Source of the DNA: Phocaeicola coprocola DSM 17136
Lineage (GTDB): Bacteria; Bacteroidota; Bacteroidia; Bacteroidales; Bacteroidaceae
Direction: 5' to 3'
Length of the DNA: 64,000 nucleotides
Assembly: GCF_000154845.1 (NCBI RefSeq)
Contig: NZ_DS981495.1
Span: 57,612-121,611, forward strand
In this document: piece by piece, positions 1 through 9,208 of the stretch
Position numbering within the stretch: the stretch's first letter is position 1
Layout: every line of letters begins with the position of its first letter
Translations under genes and position numbers: made by a program
The notes under the pieces: model-generated
What the model was told of the DNA's origin: nothing
Databases searched by the model: none
The model's input: only the letters and a program-made list of their open reading frames with translations

Positions 1-344
1 CGGCAGCCACTGTTTTTCAAGTCTTCGAACAAGATACCCATGCCGTCGCAGAACGTATCGGAGTAAGATTCAGAATCACCGCATCCGAACAGGGCAACCG
101 TCTTGCCGGAGAGGTCCATTCCTTTTAAAACCTTGATGCCGTCGTACCAGTCGTCCTGCAATTCACCGTCGCCCCAGGTAGAAGTTCCCAAAATCAGTGC
201 TTCATAACTTCCTGCTACATCGGCAGTCATTTTGCTTACATTGTATACATCGCTTGAAGGAATGCCAAGCTTCTCTGCTATCGTACGTGCAACAGACTCG
301 GTTGTGCCTGTTGTAGAACCGTAAAATACACCAGTTTTTTTCAT
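1..344 (-). CDS. fldA: Flavodoxin, N-terminal 114 residues (partial)
   Basis: Small FMN-binding electron carrier of the cytoplasm. The reading begins MKKTGVFYGSTTGTTES, the flavodoxin phosphate-binding loop (GSTTGTTES, about residues 9-17), and continues with LGTSTWGDGELQDDW and VALFGCGDSESY, both typical long-chain flavodoxin segments around the FMN ring. The gene runs off the left edge of the window, so its C-terminus is not seen. The start ATG is at 344. A TTACTTTG element (375-382, minus strand) lies about 30 bases upstream. Function is from family knowledge; the redox partner is unknown. Confidence 0.93.
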   Translation of the reverse strand, partial: MKKTGVFYGSTTGTTESVARTIAEKLGIPSSDVYNVSKMTADVAGSYEALILGTSTWGDGELQDDWYDGIKVLKGMDLSGKTVALFGCGDSESYSDTFCDGMGILFEDLKNSGC

Positions 345-374
345 TGCTTTATACTTTTAGTTGATTTGACATTG

Positions 375-382
375 CAAAGTAA
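375..382 (-). promoter_or_regulatory. Putative Bacteroides -7 element of the flavodoxin gene
   Basis: On the minus strand this reads TTACTTTG, close to the Bacteroides consensus TAnnTTTG, and it is followed by CA. The same string TTACTTTGCAA occurs before the TonB receptor at 2996-3003. No clear -33 TTTG was found. Confidence 0.45.
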
Positions 383-498
383 CGGTGTATGGAGGAGTTT
401 TGAAATACCTAAAAATAATGATTTTGCGCGCATTTCCAAGGAGGAATACAGTGTGAATATAGGCGGAAGGTAATAGCTGGTATGAAAATATAAAAAGC

Positions 499-538
499 AA
501 GGCTTTCTCATTTTTTTTTCTATGTTTGAGAAAGCCTT
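499..538 (-). terminator. Terminator of the TonB receptor gene
   Basis: Perfect 12-bp inverted repeat: AAGGCTTTCTCA at 499-510 and TGAGAAAGCCTT at 527-538, with a 16-nt T-rich loop. It lies about 50 bases past the receptor stop, between it and the flavodoxin gene. Confidence 0.6.
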
Positions 539-588
539 ACTAATAAAATATCGGTTAGAAAATAAAAAACTTCTGTTTAATCCTTAGC

Positions 589-2964
589 TTAGAAGCGGCA
601 GCGGATATCCACACCTACCTGAAGCGGACGACCTTTCTGTGCAAAGCCTCTGTTCATGGTTTCGAAGTAGAACGCCTGATAGTCGGTGTTGAGTGCGTTA
701 TTTATCCAGAAAGCCAGCTGTCCGTTGCCTTTGTTGAAACTTACACGTCCGTTGAGTGTGCCGTACAGTGCTTGACTGGCATTGTTCTGTTCTGTCCAGT
801 AGATACGTCCGGCAGCCTTGTAGTTGGCATTTACAGTAATGTTGTCGAATATAGCTCCGTTACGCAGACCGAACACATACTGTGCTCCTGCATTAAATGT
901 ATGTTTGGGAACGAAAGGCACATAGTTGCCGTTATAGTTTTCTTCATCGCTCACTACGTAATCGGTAAAGGTAGCGTATGTATATCCGTAGCTTCCGTTC
1001 AGGCTGAAAGCGTCAGTCACCTGTGCACGCAGGGAAGCTTCAGCTCCCAGACTGCGGCTCTTTCCTGCATTGACCGTGATACGTCCCAGTCCGCTTTCGG
1101 CAAAACGTGAGATTTGCTGGTCGTGAGTATCCATGTAGAAGAGAGCGACGTCGGCTTGCAGTCTGTCATCAAACCAAGTGGTGTGTGAACCAACTTCATA
1201 GTTCCATGAATATTCAGGTTTATAAAGTGTTGCATCCGATACGTTTACATCAGAGGCTGGTACGTCAGGCATCATACCTGCGAACTTTCCGAGTACTTCG
1301 TCCTGCTTGATGGCGTTCATCATGTCGCTTCGCATGTTGTTTTGTATCAGGTCGGAAAACATCTGGATGTTGTATCCTCCCGAACGATATCCTTTGCTGA
1401 CAGTAGCATATACATTGTTCTTACTGTTCCATGCATACTGTATAGTGAATTTGGGGAGCAGTTGAAGGTAGTCGGTCGATTCTTTTCCGATGAACTGTGT
1501 CTTGGCATTCAGTTGTCTGACAATCGCCGTTGGAAGGAAAGGAGCCGATACACTGAAATCGAAGTTCATGTCGCATACTGAGTTATAATCCAGTTTCAGC
1601 TTTTCGTAGTCCAGGCGAAGTCCTGCTGTAACAGACAGTCCTTCTACCAGCACATCATTGATAGTAGACTGATGATAGATAGCTCCGTTTAATATAGGTG
1701 TATCGAATACCCCCGAAACAGGCAAGGGACGTGTGGTAATCTTTGCTGCCAGTGTAGGTGCTCCGGCAGGAAGATGAGAAAGCCCTGCATTGATATTGTC
1801 TTCAATCAGACTCTGTATACCAGCTTCCTGGAAAGTAACCGGTCCGTCGGTTTTCAGCCACTGGTAGAATCCGCTCACTCCCGTAGTCCACTGCCAGCGA
1901 TTGCCCGGTTTCGATTTCAGCACCAGTTCTTCACTGATAGTCTTGGAGTTCTGCTTCTGCATGATGGTATAAATGTCAGCTTCCGTAAAATCCTGGTCCA
2001 GATTCATCTGGTCATACAGATACTGGAAACCAGTCACACTGCTCAGAATAAAGTTGTCTGCCTGATGTTCCAGATTCAATCCACCGTTCAGCAGGTTACG
2101 CTTGTAGCCACATTCACGGTTATAAGATATTTTTCCGATATATTCACCGCGGTCTTCTGTCTTGTCATCGGTACGTCCGGTATATTCGTATGGATATCCT
2201 CCCTGATTGGTATATTCATAATTCAGCGTGAAGTCCAGCTTCAGATTTTCCGAAGGCAGATAAATGGCGCGGAAACGTCCTCCGAACTCATCGTCTGTAT
2301 CAATGCGCTTGTTGTTGAAGTTGTTCTTGAAGAAACCTCCCTTGTGTTCGTAGAAGAGTCCCGTAGAAAACGCAAACTGTGAAGAAATGCGGTGATAGTG
2401 GGTAAGAGAAGCCTTATAGTCATTGTATGTAGCTGCGCTGAGACGGATATCTGTTCCCTGATAAGTGAAAGGTGATTTAGTGAACACACGAATCAGTCCC
2501 CCCATCGTATTTCGTCCGTACAGTGTTCCCTGCGGACCACGCATCACGTCTATTCGTTCGATGTCAGAGTAGTTGAAGTCGAATGCCGACTTGTCGATGA
2601 ATGGGATATTGTCGACATACAGACCTACGGCTGGGGTATTGATGCGCGAACCGATACCGCGTACATATACCGAAGTTGTCAACTTCGAGCCGTAATCAGG
2701 GATGAACAGATTGGGTACAAGTCCCGACAACGCTTTGACCGAGGTCACCGAGTTGTTACGCATTTCATTTTGCGAAAGCGATGTTGACGAAATGGCCTGT
2801 TGGCGCAGACGATTGTTTTCCTTCGGGGTAGCGATGACAACTACTTCCTCGATGTCTATCACTTTAGTTGTATCTTTGACCAATGCATTGTCTGTATCAG
2901 TCGGGGCAGCAAAAACGGTTGTTGTCACGGCTGCTGCCAGCGAAGCGAGAATTGTACGTTTCAT
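589..2964 (-). CDS. TonB-dependent outer membrane receptor
   Basis: 791-residue outer membrane receptor energised by TonB. It has a signal peptide (residues 1-20, ending FAA), a TonB-box-like segment IEEVVVIA (38-45), a plug domain with YVRGIGSR and VDVMRGPQGTLYGRNTMGG-like features (about 55-165), and a long beta-barrel ending in an aromatic residue (VGVDIRCRF). It lacks the N-terminal carboxypeptidase-like domain and the adjacent SusD of glycan systems, so it resembles siderophore, cobalamin or other small-ligand receptors. The ligand cannot be read from the sequence. It stands alone between its own promoter-like element (2996-3003) and terminator (499-538). Confidence 0.9.
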   Translation of the reverse strand: MKRTILASLAAAVTTTVFAAPTDTDNALVKDTTKVIDIEEVVVIATPKENNRLRQQAISSTSLSQNEMRNNSVTSVKALSGLVPNLFIPDYGSKLTTSVYVRGIGSRINTPAVGLYVDNIPFIDKSAFDFNYSDIERIDVMRGPQGTLYGRNTMGGLIRVFTKSPFTYQGTDIRLSAATYNDYKASLTHYHRISSQFAFSTGLFYEHKGGFFKNNFNNKRIDTDDEFGGRFRAIYLPSENLKLDFTLNYEYTNQGGYPYEYTGRTDDKTEDRGEYIGKISYNRECGYKRNLLNGGLNLEHQADNFILSSVTGFQYLYDQMNLDQDFTEADIYTIMQKQNSKTISEELVLKSKPGNRWQWTTGVSGFYQWLKTDGPVTFQEAGIQSLIEDNINAGLSHLPAGAPTLAAKITTRPLPVSGVFDTPILNGAIYHQSTINDVLVEGLSVTAGLRLDYEKLKLDYNSVCDMNFDFSVSAPFLPTAIVRQLNAKTQFIGKESTDYLQLLPKFTIQYAWNSKNNVYATVSKGYRSGGYNIQMFSDLIQNNMRSDMMNAIKQDEVLGKFAGMMPDVPASDVNVSDATLYKPEYSWNYEVGSHTTWFDDRLQADVALFYMDTHDQQISRFAESGLGRITVNAGKSRSLGAEASLRAQVTDAFSLNGSYGYTYATFTDYVVSDEENYNGNYVPFVPKHTFNAGAQYVFGLRNGAIFDNITVNANYKAAGRIYWTEQNNASQALYGTLNGRVSFNKGNGQLAFWINNALNTDYQAFYFETMNRGFAQKGRPLQVGVDIRCRF

Positions 2965-2995
2965 ATCTGTCTAGTGGTTTTTTGTAATTCGGTTG

Positions 2996-3003
2996 CAAAG
3001 TAA
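2996..3003 (-). promoter_or_regulatory. Putative -7 element of the TonB receptor gene
   Basis: TTACTTTG on the minus strand, 32 bases before the ATG at 2964. It differs from TAnnTTTG at one position and matches the element before the flavodoxin gene. Confidence 0.45.
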
Positions 3004-3287
3004 CGTCAATTCTCTTTATCCGGCAATCCTAATTTATGAGGATTATGTGGGAAAAAGTATATGAAGTTTAGGGAAAAACATCGGCTTGTTTTTTTTTATT
3101 TTTTGTACAGATTCATTGGAAAAATGTTAATACCACTTTGTCGAAAGTGTATGGATAGTTCAAAGACGTTCTTCATTATGTGCTATAAAGATTCTTATTG
3201 ATATATGATGGGATCTTTATTACTCAGGTTGTCTTTTGTCTATTTTACACTAGTGTCTCTTAATAATTGTAAATAGACTCGTTAATT

Positions 3288-3331
3288 ACTAAAGTTTCCC
3301 ACCCTCTTTATTGGGGGTGGGAAACTTTAGT
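3288..3331. terminator. Perfect 17-bp hairpin
   Basis: Arms 3288-3304 (ACTAAAGTTTCCCACCC) and 3315-3331 are exactly complementary around a 10-nt loop. The arm overlaps the stop codon of the gene remnant at 3331-3459. No T-run follows on either strand, so it may be a non-canonical terminator of that lost gene. Confidence 0.55.
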
Positions 3332-3459
3332 TAATCAATAAAATGAGGCTTGAAGTTGTTGGTTTCAGCCTGGCGTGTTACCGGGCCTTCTACAATTTCA
3401 GCTTTGCTGTAGTCCTTCGGATCCGGACATTCATATAGATGTGCACATTCTCCTTTCTT
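3331..3459 (-). pseudogene. 3' remnant of a protein gene
   Basis: Open minus-strand frame of about 42 codons ending in TAA at 3331-3333. It has no start codon and is bounded upstream by an in-frame TAA (3460-3462). The encoded C-terminus contains CAHLYECPDPKDYSKAEIVE and ends NNFKPHFID. Composition and codon use look like a real protein rather than chance. I do not recognise the family. The upstream part of the gene is missing; the A/T-rich DNA to its right (3460-3728) shows nothing coding. Confidence 0.4.
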
Positions 3460-3785
3460 TTATTTCTAAATCTATCATAAAGTCTTAATAAGCCTTTATA
3501 TTATCTATGAAACCTTATCTTTAACTTACTTTTATATGCTAAGATGCTTTTTCATTGTGTCAAAAAGATAGTTGTACTAAATCGTCGTATACAAATATTT
3601 GGATTTATGCCGTTAAATGATATTAAAAATACCTGCTTACTTTTATTAATATATTTTTTTTAATGTAAAATTGTAAAAAATTTAGATGACGACATAGCTA
3701 TTGCATAGTATTGAAATAATAAAATACTATGAGAATTCTATATCTTTCAATAAAAATAAAATTTTTATACTTATTAAAAACAACT

Positions 3786-4265
3786 ATGAGAAGATGTATT
3801 TTTAGTGTAGTGCTTTTATTTGTCTCTTTGGCAATCTTTGCACAAATGCCTTCAGTGAAGGTGGAAAATGAGAAAGGTGAGTTAATCAACACAACCACTT
3901 TATTAGATGGTAAAACTCCCCTCATTGTTTCTTTCTGGTCTACTACTTGTAAACCTTGCATCAGAGAATTGGATGCTATTCATGAGGTACTTCCGGATTG
4001 GTTGGAAGAAGCTAATTTCAAAGTTGTTGCAGTCTCTGTAGATGATAATCGTTTTACGGCAAAAGCCCACTCTTTAGTTCAAGGTCATGGTTGGAGCGAT
4101 TTTACAGTATTATATGATAAAAAACAAGAATTGATGAGAGCTATGAATGTAACCTTAACTCCACAGGTTTATGTACTTGATGGTAATGGTAAGATAATCT
4201 ACTCTCACACTGGTTATACTCCAGGTAGTGAACAGGAATTGCTTGAAACAATCAAGAAATTGTAA
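3786..4265 (+). CDS. TlpA-like exported thioredoxin
   Basis: 159-residue thiol-disulfide protein, first gene of a six-gene operon. The start at 3786 gives a clean signal peptide (residues 1-20, ending AIFAQ); an upstream ATG at 3729 would add 19 residues ahead of it and is less likely. The thioredoxin-fold active site is WSTTCKPC (Cys55, Cys58), with the cis-Pro region TPQVYVLD further on. TlpA/ResA-type proteins reduce or isomerise exported cysteine proteins in the periplasm. The next gene starts 30 bases downstream. The operon also encodes three more CXXC thioredoxin modules, so this protein may be their reductant or oxidant (inference). Confidence 0.88.
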   Translation: MRRCIFSVVLLFVSLAIFAQMPSVKVENEKGELINTTTLLDGKTPLIVSFWSTTCKPCIRELDAIHEVLPDWLEEANFKVVAVSVDDNRFTAKAHSLVQGHGWSDFTVLYDKKQELMRAMNVTLTPQVYVLDGNGKIIYSHTGYTPGSEQELLETIKKL

Positions 4266-4295
4266 TTTTAGTCCTTCACTTAAATATCTTTTTTA

Positions 4296-5924
4296 ATGTT
4301 ACGTAAAATTTCTTTGCTGACTCTTTTTGCAGCCGGCATCTCCACTGCGTCTTTAGCGCAAGATATAGATAAGGGATACCTTACAGGTAGTTTTGAAACG
4401 AATACGAATTATTATGCTAATGATGGCAAGACAAATGCCACGGTTCCTGATGGTCACTTTGGTTCCAATAACTATCTGAAACTGGACTATTACAAGAGTA
4501 AATTTGCTATCGGCGTACAGCTTGAAGCGTATGCGCCGGCATTGGTAGGCTATCCTAATGAATTAGAAAAGGCCAAACTGACTAATTATTATGTATCATG
4601 GACAGATGATGACTTCTCTATTACAGCAGGTTCTTTCTATGAGCAGTTTGGTAGTGGTTTGTTGTTCCGCGCTTGGGAAGATCGTGCTTTAGGTCTTAAT
4701 AATGCTATTATGGGTGCTCGCTTCACTTATAATTATAAAGACTTAGTGAGTGTAAAAGCTATTTGGGGTATGCCTCGCTTTGGTATGGAATATTCTGATA
4801 CACAGGTGAGAGGAGCAGATATCAGTTTTTCTTTATCTAATTTGCTGAAGTGGCAAAAGACATCTTTAAGTTTAGAGGCTTCGGCTTTGAACCGTACGTT
4901 TAAGGAAATACCGGTAGATTTGGAAGAAGAAGGTGGAAAATCTTATAATAACGGTTTTTCCGGTCGTATCAACTTGGAGCGTTCCGGTTTTTCTATGAAG
5001 GCTGAATATGTAGATGCTGGTAATAAATTTTATGAAAACCCTCGCTATGGCAGCAGTGAACAAGAAGAAAATTTCTTCTTGAAGAAACGTGGTAATGCTC
5101 AGTTGTTGGAATTGGGATATAATCGTAATGGCTTGGGTATCAATCTTACAGGTCGCCGTTTGGAATGGATGGACAATAAGATTCTTTACGGAAACGGTTC
5201 TACTTCCAACCTGATTAATTATGTACCGGCTATGTGTACGCAGTACACTTATATGCTGACTACTTTGCACCCTTATACTTCTATGACCAGTTGGTTGTCT
5301 GGTAACCACATCAGTAGTGGTGAAATGGGTGCTCAATTGGATGTATATTACAATTTTAAGCGCGGTACGGCTATTGGCGGTAAGAGAGGTATGAAAGTGC
5401 ATGCAAACTTTTCTACTTATTATACATTGGATGAGGAAAAGAGTTTAAAAGCAGGTCAAATGCTGTTCCGTGATTTTAGTATTGATATTGAAAAGCAATG
5501 GTCACGCGATTTCAAAATGCTCTTCCTCTATTCTGCTCAGGAAAAGAGTACTAGCTATGGTGCTAATAAGAATACCATGGTGCAGAATATCTTTGTAACT
5601 GATATGCAGTATAAGTTTACTCCGAAACTGTCAGCTCGTATGGAGTTGCAGTATTTGCTGACCCATGAAGAAGAAAAAGATTGGATGGCTGCATTGCTTG
5701 AAATCAACTTTGCTCCGAAGTGGAGTATCTATGGCAGTGATATGTATAACCATGGTTCTACCAAGATTCATTATTATAATGCAGGTGTAAGCTATGCCAA
5801 GAGTCGTACACGCGTAGCTTTGAGCTATGGCCGTTTCAAAGCAGGTTATATCTGTTCTGGTGGTGTGTGCCGTACAATCCCGGCTTATACAGGTGCTAAC
5901 TTGTCTATCACTACTTCTTTCTAA
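4296..5924 (+). CDS. DUF6029 family outer-membrane barrel-like protein
   Basis: 542-residue exported protein with a signal peptide (MLRKISLLTLFAAGISTASLAQ) and no lipidated Cys. The whole chain alternates short beta strands rich in aromatics and ends NLSITTSF, the terminal-Phe signature of outer membrane barrels. It resembles the DUF6029 group of Bacteroidetes, whose role is unknown. It lies between the thioredoxin gene and the Omp28-like lipoproteins, 30 bases from each neighbour, so it is probably co-translated with them. A porin or docking role in the outer membrane is inference only. Confidence 0.75.
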   Translation: MLRKISLLTLFAAGISTASLAQDIDKGYLTGSFETNTNYYANDGKTNATVPDGHFGSNNYLKLDYYKSKFAIGVQLEAYAPALVGYPNELEKAKLTNYYVSWTDDDFSITAGSFYEQFGSGLLFRAWEDRALGLNNAIMGARFTYNYKDLVSVKAIWGMPRFGMEYSDTQVRGADISFSLSNLLKWQKTSLSLEASALNRTFKEIPVDLEEEGGKSYNNGFSGRINLERSGFSMKAEYVDAGNKFYENPRYGSSEQEENFFLKKRGNAQLLELGYNRNGLGINLTGRRLEWMDNKILYGNGSTSNLINYVPAMCTQYTYMLTTLHPYTSMTSWLSGNHISSGEMGAQLDVYYNFKRGTAIGGKRGMKVHANFSTYYTLDEEKSLKAGQMLFRDFSIDIEKQWSRDFKMLFLYSAQEKSTSYGANKNTMVQNIFVTDMQYKFTPKLSARMELQYLLTHEEEKDWMAALLEINFAPKWSIYGSDMYNHGSTKIHYYNAGVSYAKSRTRVALSYGRFKAGYICSGGVCRTIPAYTGANLSITTSF

Positions 5925-5954
5925 TTTATTATAGGAGGATAATACAAAATATTA

Positions 5955-8111
5955 ATGCTTATGAATTTTTTTAAATATGCTCTTTCTGCCCTAATGATTG
6001 CCGTATTGGCTTCTTGTAAGGGATATTTGGAGGATATCACAGATGACCCCTCGGGGGGTGATGATCCATCTCAGCCGGGACTGACTATTTCTGTTGATAA
6101 GGATGTGATTGAGGCAGATGGTAAGGATAAGGCGGTCTTTTCGTTAGTGGATGCTGATGGCCGCGAATTGACAACCGATGCTGAGATTCGTAATGTCTAT
6201 TTTTATAATAAGGCTACTGGTAAGGCACTGCCTCGTAAGTCGGTTTCATTCTCAGCCATTATAAATGGCGAATATGAGTTTTATGCTAAGTACAAAGGTC
6301 AGCAGTCTAAAAACACGGTAGTGATCAAGGTACAGAACCGTAAGAAATATGAAGAGTTCAGTCGTAAGGTAGTGATTTATAAACTTACGGGTACTTGGTG
6401 TGGTTTTTGTCCTCAAATGAATACAGCTCTTTCAGCTTTGTCTGATGATACTAAAAATCATATTTTAGAGTTGGCCTGTCATAGTGCAGGTGGGGGAGAA
6501 GATCCGTTTGCTCTGAATGTTGGTTCTTTAGATTTAGGCAGTACTTTGTTGCAGGCATTTAGTGGACAAGGTTATCCATCATTAGTTTATAATCTGGATA
6601 AACTCTCTGGTAGTCGTGCAGTATCTGTGATTGAAGATGAGGTGATGCAGCAGCGGATTGATAATCCTGCAACTTGTGGTGTGAAGATTGAATCTACTGT
6701 GGTATCTTCTACGCAAGCAGAAGTGAAAGCTACACTGAAAGCTAGCAAGAGCGGTGATTTTGATTTAGCATGTGCTTTACTGCTTGACAACCAATATTAT
6801 CCGGCTGGTACGGCTTCGGATGGAATGTATAGTCATATTGTGAAATGGATTTCTCCTAACTTCTTGTCTATGAAGGGAAGTGCAACACGCTTTACACTTG
6901 AAGCAGGTAAGGAACATTCGGTAACGTTTAGCATCCAGGGAGATTTCTCGGAAAAGGGGAATATGAGAGTTGCAGTTATAGCACTGCGTGATGTTAATAA
7001 GATGAGTCCGTTGGTGGATAATGCCAATGAGTGTGCTTTGGGTGCTAGTGTGGATTATCTCTACAATAATGATGAGGTAGTAAGACCGGAAGAACCGGAA
7101 GGTCAGGATAAGGTGTTGAAGTTGATTGCAAATAAAGAGCAAATTACAGCTAATGGAGCCGAAGAAGTGACTTTCAAGGTGATGTATGGTTCAGAAGATG
7201 TAACAGCTAAAGCACGCCTGCTGCGTACCTTTAATGGAGAAGAAGAACAGATGAAACGCGGCGTGAATGTGTTCAGTACTACTGTACCTGGTACTTATTC
7301 TTTTAAGGCTTCTTATTATTTTGGCAAGGAATTCATTAGCCAGAATGAGTGTCAGGTGGTGGCTGTAGAATCTGGTCAGAAAGGTAATTTCTATCAGAAG
7401 ATGTTAGGAGTTCAGTTTACTTCTGTGGGCTGTACATTCTGCCCGAAACTCAGTCAATCGCTGGAAAATATTCAGGCTAGCCAGCCGAATAGATTAGCTG
7501 TGGTATCTTTCCACAAACATCTGAATGGTCAAGATCCGATGTATATAGAATGGGCCGACAAATTATATAATAAAATGCAGGAATTGTATGAAGGTGATGG
7601 TGGTCTGCCTGCTTTCTATTTGAATGGTCATGGCAATCAGATTGTAAGTGAACAGTACAAGATTGAAGCTGCCATGAAAAAGGAAATGACTAGCTATCCG
7701 ACCATGTGTGGGGTTGCCATTCTATCTAAACTGGAAGGTGATCAGGTAACGGTTACTGCTAGAGTAACTTCTGAAACAGAGGCTAAATACCGATACTTGA
7801 TTTATTTGGTAGAAGATGGTATTACTAAACATTTCCAAGCAGGTGCTGACGGCCTTTATACGCATAATAATGTAGTGCGTGCCGTGTTGGCTAATAACTT
7901 GTTCGGTGAACGTCTGAATAAGGGAAATGCCTTAGTATCCGGACAGGAATATACAGCGGAACGTACAGCTACGCTGGGTAAAGATTGGGTATCTGAAAAT
8001 ATGCGTGTAGTAGTGGCTGTAATGGCTTCAAATGATGGAGGAAGCACTTATTATGTAACGAACTGCAACGAATGTAAGTTGGGTGAATCTGCTGGTTATC
8101 TATATAAATAA
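5955..8111 (+). CDS. Omp28-like lipoprotein with two thioredoxin-fold modules
   Basis: 718-residue lipoprotein; signal peptide and lipobox ASC (Cys21). Start may be the ATG at 5955 or 5961. Domain order: Ig-like beta domain (about 40-125), first thioredoxin-like Omp28 domain with TGTWCGFCP (Cys149/Cys152, to about 355), second Ig-like domain (about 380-475), second thioredoxin-like domain with SVGCTFCP (Cys493/Cys496) to the end. The architecture is thus an internal duplication. Omp28-related proteins are known as outer membrane lipoproteins of Bacteroidetes without a settled function. Followed after 8 bases by a single-module paralogue. Confidence 0.82.
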   Translation: MLMNFFKYALSALMIAVLASCKGYLEDITDDPSGGDDPSQPGLTISVDKDVIEADGKDKAVFSLVDADGRELTTDAEIRNVYFYNKATGKALPRKSVSFSAIINGEYEFYAKYKGQQSKNTVVIKVQNRKKYEEFSRKVVIYKLTGTWCGFCPQMNTALSALSDDTKNHILELACHSAGGGEDPFALNVGSLDLGSTLLQAFSGQGYPSLVYNLDKLSGSRAVSVIEDEVMQQRIDNPATCGVKIESTVVSSTQAEVKATLKASKSGDFDLACALLLDNQYYPAGTASDGMYSHIVKWISPNFLSMKGSATRFTLEAGKEHSVTFSIQGDFSEKGNMRVAVIALRDVNKMSPLVDNANECALGASVDYLYNNDEVVRPEEPEGQDKVLKLIANKEQITANGAEEVTFKVMYGSEDVTAKARLLRTFNGEEEQMKRGVNVFSTTVPGTYSFKASYYFGKEFISQNECQVVAVESGQKGNFYQKMLGVQFTSVGCTFCPKLSQSLENIQASQPNRLAVVSFHKHLNGQDPMYIEWADKLYNKMQELYEGDGGLPAFYLNGHGNQIVSEQYKIEAAMKKEMTSYPTMCGVAILSKLEGDQVTVTARVTSETEAKYRYLIYLVEDGITKHFQAGADGLYTHNNVVRAVLANNLFGERLNKGNALVSGQEYTAERTATLGKDWVSENMRVVVAVMASNDGGSTYYVTNCNECKLGESAGYLYK

Positions 8112-8119
8112 AAGAAAAG

Positions 8120-9184
8120 ATGTATATGAAACAGATGATATATTGGCTGTTAGCCTTGACTCTCTTGGTGAACATCTCCTGTGAAGGTTATACAGAGGAA
8201 GAACTAGGAGTAGCCAACTTGGTTTTGCAGCCGGATAAAACTCAAGTAAAGGTCGGTGAAACCGTAGAATTTACGGTAACTTTCTCTGGAGAAAGTGTGA
8301 CAGAGAAGGCAGAAATCAGCTGCCTTACCAATGGAAAAGTGCTGGATACATCTTCATTTACTGCTACCCAAGTGGGTGATTTTACTTTTCAAGCCTCTTA
8401 TGAGGGGGTAAAATCGTCTAAGGTTACTATTACGGTGCAGGCAGATGAACCCTCTGGCAATACGTCTCGCTTTGTGCGCCAGGTATGTGTGATGGATTTG
8501 ACCGGTACATGGTGTTCTATGTGTCCTGATGGCTTTGTATTTCTTAATACCATCGTTAATATGTCTACTTATAAGGATGTAGTGCATGTAATGGGTATGC
8601 ATTCTAAAGGAGGCGACAGTGATCCGTTCCATTTGGATGTGACTGATGAAATCAACAACGAACTGGGCAACGGACCGTTAGGTTTTCCGGCTTTTGTAGT
8701 AGATCTTCGTGTAAAGGGAAGCTTGAATGGTGAACGTCCGCTCTTCAGAACGAGTCTGGATGAATCTCTCAATAAGTATTTGCCTCATTGCGGAGTAGCT
8801 GTGAAGTCACAGTTGGATAATTCTCAGGCAAAAATAACAGTGCGTCTGCAGTCTGAAAAAACAGCTGAATACAGATTGGCTATCTATGTTGTGGAAGACA
8901 ATATTCGTAGCAAACAGAATAAGGGCGGTAAATATGTAGATAACTATTTGCATCGTCATGTAACCCGTCGTCTGTTGTCAGCCAGCTATAAGGGAGATAA
9001 ACTAGGTACTGTAGAGGCTGGTAAAGAAGTTGCTAAGGAATATACCTTAGAGATTGATTCGTCCTGGAAACTGGATGATACTGAAATTTATGCTTTGGCT
9101 ATTGATGAGCAGGGACATGTGAATAACATGGCTGTTTGCAAGCTGAAGAATGGAGATACTGACTATTGGTATGTTACAGAATAA
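8120..9184 (+). CDS. Omp28-like lipoprotein, single thioredoxin-fold module
   Basis: 354-residue lipoprotein with lipobox ISC (Cys21) followed by EGYTEEE. Start at 8120, or at 8126 two codons later. An Ig-like domain (about 30-110) precedes a thioredoxin-like domain with TGTWCSMCPDG (Cys132/Cys135). It is clearly paralogous to each half of the preceding 718-residue protein: same order, same spacing, same closing motif before the end. A substrate is not evident. Acidic residues close to the lipidated Cys fit the Bacteroidetes surface-export signal, so it may face outward (inference). Confidence 0.82.
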   Translation: MYMKQMIYWLLALTLLVNISCEGYTEEELGVANLVLQPDKTQVKVGETVEFTVTFSGESVTEKAEISCLTNGKVLDTSSFTATQVGDFTFQASYEGVKSSKVTITVQADEPSGNTSRFVRQVCVMDLTGTWCSMCPDGFVFLNTIVNMSTYKDVVHVMGMHSKGGDSDPFHLDVTDEINNELGNGPLGFPAFVVDLRVKGSLNGERPLFRTSLDESLNKYLPHCGVAVKSQLDNSQAKITVRLQSEKTAEYRLAIYVVEDNIRSKQNKGGKYVDNYLHRHVTRRLLSASYKGDKLGTVEAGKEVAKEYTLEIDSSWKLDDTEIYALAIDEQGHVNNMAVCKLKNGDTDYWYVTE

Positions 9185-9208
9185 TATTTATTACTAAAAA
9201 AAAGGTTT

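Noticed and set aside
3729..3785. Upstream start of the TlpA-like gene
   Set aside because: Adds 19 residues before a complete signal peptide that begins naturally at 3786.
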